Assembly (NCBI RefSeq): GCF_026339735.1
Contig: NZ_JAPEQG010000003.1
Coordinates: 62,001-126,000, forward strand
DNA length: 64,000 bases
Direction: 5' to 3'
Source: Streptomyces sp. NBC_01669
GTDB lineage: Bacteria > Actinomycetota > Actinomycetes > Streptomycetales > Streptomycetaceae
In this document: piece by piece, positions 59,489 through 64,000 of the stretch
How positions within the stretch are numbered: the first letter of the stretch is position 1
Layout of the letters: every line of letters starts with the position of its first letter
Program-made: the position numbers and the translations under genes
The notes under the pieces: model-generated
The model's database searches: none
The model's input: only the letters and a program-made list of their open reading frames with translations
Told to the model about the DNA's origin: nothing

Positions 59489-60697
59489 GTGCTCTCGGAC
59501 AAGTCCCGGCCAGTCGTTACTGCCACGCTCCCGGTCGTCGCCGAGCACATTGGTGAGATCGCCCAGCGTTTCTACCGGCACATGTTCAGCGAACATCCGG
59601 AGCTTCTGGACGGTGTGTTCAACCGCGGCAACCAGGTCCACGGGGACCAGCAGCAGGCGCTGGCCGGTTCGGTGGCGGGGTTTGCGACAACCCTGGTGGA
59701 GACCCCGGAGCGGGTACCCGAGCACTTGCTCTCCCGGATCGCGCACAAGCACGCGTCCCTCGGCATCCGCCCCGACCAATACCAGGTCGTCCACGACAAC
59801 CTGATGTGGGCGATCGGCGACGTCCTGGGCGATGCGGTCACCCCGGAGGTCGCCGCGGCCTGGGACGAGGTCTACTGGCTGATGGCCAACGCCCTGATCA
59901 ACCAGGAACGCGGCCTCTACAGCGCGCGGGGCGTCAGGCCGGAGACGGTGTGGCGGAACTGGCAGGTGGTGCGGAAGGTCCGCGAGACCGCCGACGTCCT
60001 CACCTTCGTGGTCAAGCGGACCGACGACCGCCTGGTGAAGAGCTCGCTGCCCGGCCAGTACGTCACGGTGCGGATGCGGATGCCCGACGGGGTGCTCCAG
60101 CCGCGTCAGTACAGCCTGACGCGGGCCGACGACGGTGAGCACCGCCAGTTCTCGGTCAAGCGGGTTGGCGGCGACGGCGAGCCCGACGGCGAGATGTCCA
60201 CGCTCCTGCACGACTCGGTGGGCCTGGGCGACACGCTCACGCTGTCGGTACCCTACGGCGACGTTGTGCTCGACGACTCCGGGCGGCCGGTCGTGTTCGC
60301 CAGCGCAGGCATCGGGATCGCCCCCATGGCCGGGATGCTCTCCCACCTCGTCGCAGCTCAGTCGGGCCTGCAGGTCATCCTCCTGCACGCCGATCTCGAC
60401 GAGGCGTCCTTCGCCCTGCGCCGCCAGGTGGTCAGCGACGTCCTGGCCCTGCAGAACGCGCAGCTCTACGTCTGGTACGAACAGGACGCCCGAAGCCACG
60501 AGCCGGTGAACGGGGTCTTCCAGGGGCAGATGGACCCCGCAGCGGTCGACCTGCCCGAGGACGCCCTGTACTACCTGTGCGGCCCGCTGCCGTTCATGCA
60601 GGCTGTACGGAGCCGGCTCATCGAGCAGGGCGTCGCACCCCGCGACATCCAGTACGAGGTGTTCGGCCCCGACCTGTGGCAGGCCGACCTGGACTGA
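59489..60697 (+). CDS. hmp: Flavohemoprotein (nitric oxide dioxygenase)
   Basis: This 402-residue flavohemoglobin detoxifies nitric oxide to nitrate using O2 and NAD(P)H. The globin domain has the B10 tyrosine in AQRFYRHMF, an E-helix QQQALAGSVAGF and the proximal histidine in SRIAHKHASLGI. The reductase part has the FAD motif RQYSLTRADDG, the NAD-binding VVFASAGIGIAPMAGM and YYLCGPLPFMQAV. GTG 59489 follows GGAGG; an upstream ATG at 59447 falls inside the palindrome. It is monocistronic. Confidence 0.93.
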   Translation: MLSDKSRPVVTATLPVVAEHIGEIAQRFYRHMFSEHPELLDGVFNRGNQVHGDQQQALAGSVAGFATTLVETPERVPEHLLSRIAHKHASLGIRPDQYQVVHDNLMWAIGDVLGDAVTPEVAAAWDEVYWLMANALINQERGLYSARGVRPETVWRNWQVVRKVRETADVLTFVVKRTDDRLVKSSLPGQYVTVRMRMPDGVLQPRQYSLTRADDGEHRQFSVKRVGGDGEPDGEMSTLLHDSVGLGDTLTLSVPYGDVVLDDSGRPVVFASAGIGIAPMAGMLSHLVAAQSGLQVILLHADLDEASFALRRQVVSDVLALQNAQLYVWYEQDARSHEPVNGVFQGQMDPAAVDLPEDALYYLCGPLPFMQAVRSRLIEQGVAPRDIQYEVFGPDLWQADLD

Positions 60698-61466
60698 CCC
60701 GGTTCCCCGTACCTCGATGGTCACGATTGTCCGGCCGGAAGGGAACGCTGTCGCCGACCGGTGCGAACCACTGAGTTGATTTCATCTTGAAGTCCCAGAT
60801 CGCGGTTCCCTGGTGTGAGCGGCGGGTGGGGTGCTCGGGCCGGTCGGCGACTGATCGCTTCGAGGTGATCGTTCGCCGGGTCGCCCGCAGGTTCCCGGAA
60901 CCGGCGACGCGTCAGGTAGCCGCACCCCTGGGCTCCGAAGCGGCGGCTGGGCACCGTGCCGGGGAAGGGGGAGTTCGAGGGTGCCGGATGTGCTGGTGCG
61001 GACGATGGAGCGCCGGGTGGTGCGCCCGAACCCGCCATCAGGAGGCGCGCCAGGTTCGGGACTTGCGCCTGGCGGAGCTGCAGCAAGACCCCGAGGCCGA
61101 CTGGAAGCCCGTAGGAGAGCTGCTCGCCGTCCGGGGGCCCCGCCACCACCAAGAGGTCGTCCGGCTCCTGGACGATCTGGCCGCCCTGGCCGACCGGGAC
61201 GGCACCACGAGCGCATTCACCGAGCGGTACGCCCGTTCATCACCGCCCACCGAACGAAGAAGGCCCTGATGTGCATCTGAAATTCCAAGAGTCATCGTTG
61301 CTCTCTGGTGACCGGCCGTTCCGCCGTGTAGCGTCAGTGGCAGATGTCGTGGTTCGCAGTACCTGCCCGCGCCCTGGCGTGGGCGTTTTGCTGTGCAGTG
61401 CAGGACCAGGGCGATCACCTCCGGGTCCGCGCGGTGCGGGTCCGATATCGACTGAGAGGCACAAGC
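60698..61466. other. Largely gene-free stretch with one coding-like fragment and the csp leader
   Basis: From about 61036 to 61269 a plus-strand frame reads EARQVRDLRLAELQQDPEAD, WKPVGELLAVRGPRHHQEVV and RLLDDLAALADRDGTTSAF, which looks like the end of a small helical protein of no recognised family and has no clear start. The last ~130 bp before 61467 form the leader of the cold-shock gene, with GC-rich inverted segments such as GGTCCGCGCGGTGCGGGTCC. Confidence 0.4.
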
Positions 61467-61670
61467 ATGGCCAGCGGAACCGTGAAGTGGTTCAACGCCG
61501 AGAAGGGCTTCGGTTTCATCCAGCAGGACGGCGGCGGTCCGGACGTCTTCGCGCACTACTCCAACATCAACGCTTCGGGTTTCCGCGAGCTCCAGGAAGG
61601 CCAGGCCGTGACCTTCGACATCACCCAAGGCCAGAAGGGTCCGCAGGCGGAGAACATCACAGTCGCCTGA
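61467..61670 (+). CDS. Cold-shock protein (CspA family)
   Basis: This 67-residue single-domain RNA chaperone has RNP1 (KGFGFIQQD) and RNP2 (DVFAHYS) motifs in MASGTVKWFNAEKGFGF and GGPDVFAHYSNINASGF, and ends NITVA as usual. It binds single-stranded RNA and DNA in the cytoplasm. ATG 61467 is preceded by GAGAGGCAC. A strong terminator follows 11 bp after the stop. Confidence 0.95.
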   Translation: MASGTVKWFNAEKGFGFIQQDGGGPDVFAHYSNINASGFRELQEGQAVTFDITQGQKGPQAENITVA

Positions 61671-61681
61671 TCCGGCACGAT

Positions 61682-61713
61682 CAGGTCCCCCGGAGCAGGC
61701 TCTGGGGGACCTG
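61682..61713 (+). terminator. Hairpin terminator after the cold-shock gene
   Basis: CAGGTCCCCC at 61682-61691 pairs perfectly with GGGGGACCTG at 61704-61713 around a 12-nt loop. From here to the IS701 element at 62078 (about 360 bp) I see no gene. Confidence 0.85.
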
Positions 61714-62077
61714 GCGCCCGAAGCGGAGGGTAAGTGCAGCTGCACGAGCGGCGGCTGCGCCGTAGTTTCACGACCGCGTTGTCCCGTCGGCGAGTCGGAC
61801 CACGGTTCGCCGTTGTTGCCTGAGCCACCGGCATGAGCGAACGGGCGGTGCGCACAGCAGGAAACACCCCGAGTGGCACCCCTCGGACAAGAAGCGCTCC
61901 TGGCTCCGTGACCAGAGCATGACCGAGCAGCAGGCGCCAGTGGCCGCAATGCCCTCGGCGTGATGCGGGTGCAGGCGAAGTCGGATGAGACAGGACGGCA
62001 CGCTTGGCGGTGTCCCATCAGCCGAAGCGGATGCCGCCGCCAGGCTTCTCCTCCTCCACAACCTGTGGCAGCCCTAG

Positions 62078-63464
62078 TACTGCAACCGCATCTGCCGTGA
62101 CGGGTGGCGGATTGGCTCGTTGTTCCGACTGTGCGATGAATCGTTGACGGTTGAGCAGGTCGAGTCGTGGTCCGAGGGGATAGCCGGGTTCCATGCCCGG
62201 TTCGCCCATCGTTTCGGCAGGTCGGAGCCCCGCGAGCGGGCGTCGGACTACCTGAACGGGTTGCTCGCGCCGCTTGAGAAAAAGAACGGGTGGACGCTGT
62301 CGGAGCAGGTCGGGCAGTTGCGCCCCGACGGCGTCCAGCGCCTGCTCAACCACTCCGACTGGGACGAGAACGCGGTCCGCGACGATGTGCGGGACTTCGT
62401 CGTGGAGACCATCGGTGCCAAGGATGCGGTGCTGATCGGCGACGACACCGGCTTCCTGAAGAAGGGCACCAAGTCCGCCGGCGTCCAGCGTCAGTACACC
62501 GGCACAGCCGGCCGCACGGAGAACAGCCAGATCGGAACATTCCTGGCCTACGCCTCCGCCAGGGGGCGGGCGTTGATCGACCGCGAGCTCTACATCCCTG
62601 TCTCCTGGACGGATGACCGTGACCGCTGCCGCGCGGCCGGGATCGACGACAAAGTCCCCTTCGCGACCAAGAACGAGCACTTCAAGTGGATGCTGCAACG
62701 CGCCATCGACGCGGGTGTCCCGTTCGCGTGGGTCACCGCTGACGAGGCATACGGGCAGGTCAAGCACCTGCGAGTGTGGCTGGAGAAACGTCGGGTCGCG
62801 CATGTGCTGGCCACGAAGGTCAACGACACCGTGATCGCCGCGCGCGGGGCGGACGCGCGGGTGGACCAGTTGGTCGCCGCGCTGCCCCGCCAGCGGTGGA
62901 AACGGATCTCCGGCGGGGCCGGCGCGCACGGTGAGCGGATTTACGACTGGGCGCGTGTCGCGATCCGCCCGTACTGGGAGAACGGCTTCGGGCACTGGGT
63001 ACTGGCCCGACGCAGCGTCAGCGACCCGAGCGAGATCGCCCACTACGTCTGCTACGGCCCGGTCACCTCCCGACTGAAAGACCTGGTCAAAGTGGCTGCC
63101 GCGAGGTGGGCGGTGGAGGAGTGCTTCCAGACCGCGAAGGGAGAGTGCGGTCTGGACCACTACCAGGTGCGGCTCTACCGGGCCTGGTACCGCCACATCA
63201 CCCTGGCCATGGCCGCCCTCGCCTACCTGACCGCCATCCGCGCCGCAGAAGCCACAAAAGGGGCACTCTCGACGACGAGCAGGACCTCATACCCCTCAGC
63301 GTCCCGGAGATCCGCCGGTTGATGGGCCACGTCGTCGTCACGCGCCACTGCCACAGCAACGAGCACCATCTGCACTGGTCACGCTTCCGACGGCGCAGCC
63401 AGGCCCGAGCCCGCCGCTCCCACTACAAACGCCGAGGCCACATTCTCCAGATGCGGTTGCAGTA
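62078..63464 (+). mobile_element. Complete IS701-family insertion sequence (second)
   Basis: The 1387-bp element has perfect 17-bp terminal inverted repeats, TACTGCAACCGCATCTG at 62078-62094 and the complement at 63448-63464, flanked by the 4-bp duplication CTAG (62074-62077 and 63465-63468). It is distinct in sequence from the element at 443-1884 but uses the same target. Confidence 0.95.
62120..63322 (+). CDS. IS701-family transposase (second)
   Basis: This 400-residue DDE transposase has LIGDDTGFLKKGTKSAGVQR, QYTGTAGRTENSQIG, WVTADEAYGQVKHLR and RWAVEECFQTAKGECGLDHY, all family landmarks. TTG 62120 is the start. The stop at 63320-63322 comes after an aberrant tail (STTSRTSYPSASRRSAG). The family tail (LIPLSVPEIRRLMGH, WSRFRRRSQARARRSHYKRR) is present in the -1 frame after the A-run ACA AAA GGG at 63251-63262. 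That frame ends at TAG 63466-63468, formed partly by the CTAG target duplication. Confidence 0.9.
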   Translation: MFRLCDESLTVEQVESWSEGIAGFHARFAHRFGRSEPRERASDYLNGLLAPLEKKNGWTLSEQVGQLRPDGVQRLLNHSDWDENAVRDDVRDFVVETIGAKDAVLIGDDTGFLKKGTKSAGVQRQYTGTAGRTENSQIGTFLAYASARGRALIDRELYIPVSWTDDRDRCRAAGIDDKVPFATKNEHFKWMLQRAIDAGVPFAWVTADEAYGQVKHLRVWLEKRRVAHVLATKVNDTVIAARGADARVDQLVAALPRQRWKRISGGAGAHGERIYDWARVAIRPYWENGFGHWVLARRSVSDPSEIAHYVCYGPVTSRLKDLVKVAAARWAVEECFQTAKGECGLDHYQVRLYRAWYRHITLAMAALAYLTAIRAAEATKGALSTTSRTSYPSASRRSAG

Positions 63465-63474
63465 CTAGCCATGA

Positions 63475-63514
63475 GCCGGGCTCGGCGCCCACGGGGGGAG
63501 GGGCCGAGCCCGGC
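63475..63514. terminator. Bidirectional-type hairpin after the second IS701 element
   Basis: GCCGGGCTCGGC at 63475-63486 pairs perfectly with GCCGAGCCCGGC at 63503-63514 around a 16-nt loop. It lies 7 bp outside the element and probably terminated the gene originally interrupted or bordered there. The 63515-63863 stretch that follows holds no recognised gene apart from the promoter region of the next. Confidence 0.75.
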
Positions 63515-63863
63515 CACCTGGTCAACATATCGGGTCAGGACGGACAACGGGCCCGTGTCCCCGTGAGACTAGCCAAAAACCTTCCTCTGGCTGTCCGTGA
63601 TCGGCCTTGCCGCCCCTTCCTGCCTGCCCGTCAGCCAGCCTCCCTGCCCGCTTCGTTCGCTGCCAACGGCTCCAGCTCGGCTTCGAGCTGCGCCGCCCGA
63701 CGGGGCGTGACCGATCCGCTCGATTTCACCCGGACCAGCGGGGAGACCCCAGCGGGACAGCCGCCGCACCGCAAGGGGCGCGCCGATCATCTTGGACTGA
63801 ACGACCGCGTGCGGCCGCCTTCGCCACCATCCCCTCCGACGGACACCGGTAGGCTTCTTGATC

Positions 63864-64000
63864 ATGCACATAACAACGCGCGGATCGATCGTCGGCCCCG
63901 TCGCTCTCACCACTGTCCTTCTGGCCGCGGTCACCGGTTGCTCGTCCGACTCCGACAAGGGTGACAGCGGTTCCAAGCTGCTCGGAGGGCTCGAAACCCT
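63864..64000 (+). CDS. Putative lipoprotein, runs off the window
   Basis: ATG 63864 starts a lipoprotein signal: MHITTRGSIVGPVALTTVLL then AAVTGC as lipobox, followed by an Asp/Ser/Gly-rich linker (SSDSDKGDSGS). At least 45 residues lie in the window and the gene continues beyond 64000. Function cannot be judged from the visible part. Confidence 0.6.
   Translation, partial: MHITTRGSIVGPVALTTVLLAAVTGCSSDSDKGDSGSKLLGGLET

Noticed and set aside
63569..63976. Minus-strand frame near the window end as a gene
   Set aside because: No family features and it covers the promoter and signal peptide of the better-supported plus-strand lipoprotein.

Overview
The window is high-GC DNA (roughly 70%) with Streptomyces-like codon use, GTG/TTG starts, ATGA/GTGA gene overlaps and actinobacterial gene families (an NmtR-type metal sensor, SHOCT protein, YncE/phosphoesterase fusion, actinobacterial type I-E CRISPR repeat). 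It reads as an accessory part of a Streptomyces chromosome arm or large plasmid: intact operons alternate with nested insertion sequences and truncated genes. No rRNA, tRNA or origin was recognised.

Layout. 1-2.8 kb: an IS5-family element interrupted by a complete IS701 element (CTAG duplication) and by an 89-bp hairpin element, then a YrhB-like gene and an IS630 remnant. 2.85-8.5 kb: IclR regulator, ferredoxin and ferredoxin reductase, then an amino-acid ABC importer operon behind a perfect palindrome. 8.6-12.9 kb: IS256 remnant, then a Ni/Co-type efflux unit (PIB-4 ATPase, thioredoxin-like [2Fe-2S] protein, NmtR-like sensor and its operator) and small proteins. 13-20.5 kb: YdeI protein, ISL3 element, lipoprotein, HEAT-repeat protein, broken LuxR and integrase genes, a Doc-like toxin-antitoxin pair. 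20.8-29.2 kb: secreted metallophosphoesterase-LamG protein, a cas-less CRISPR array next to an IS630 remnant, a truncated resolvase, and a tyrosine-recombinase pair broken by IS21 and a nonsense codon. 29.7-41.3 kb: MBL hydrolase, a metal-type MerR operon split exactly by an IS607-like tnpA/tnpB element, a truncated arsenic transporter gene, two inverted ISL3 copies around an FKBP gene and an orphan CRISPR repeat, then a DUF4097/hydrolase locus with a deleted ABC ATPase.

41.5-52.0 kb is the most coherent and interesting block. One strand carries a GH127 beta-L-arabinofuranosidase, the start of a peptide-binding lipoprotein, a proline iminopeptidase, an aminopeptidase P, a dihydrodipicolinate-synthase-like deaminase and a hydroxyproline epimerase. 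Divergent to it are the three subunits of a D-hydroxyproline dehydrogenase and a GntR regulator. Together they spell a route from arabinosylated, hydroxyproline-rich plant wall glycopeptides (extensins) to free hydroxyproline and then towards 2-oxoglutarate semialdehyde. A deletion has removed the end of the binding protein and the start of the iminopeptidase.

52.4-64 kb: a uronate-dehydrogenase-like SDR, an ABC exporter operon ending in a large secreted YncE/phosphoesterase protein, a flavohemoprotein with an upstream palindrome, a cold-shock protein, a second complete IS701 element (again CTAG), and the start of a lipoprotein gene running off the window. Both IS701 transposases need a -1 shift at an A-run to reach their family C-terminus.
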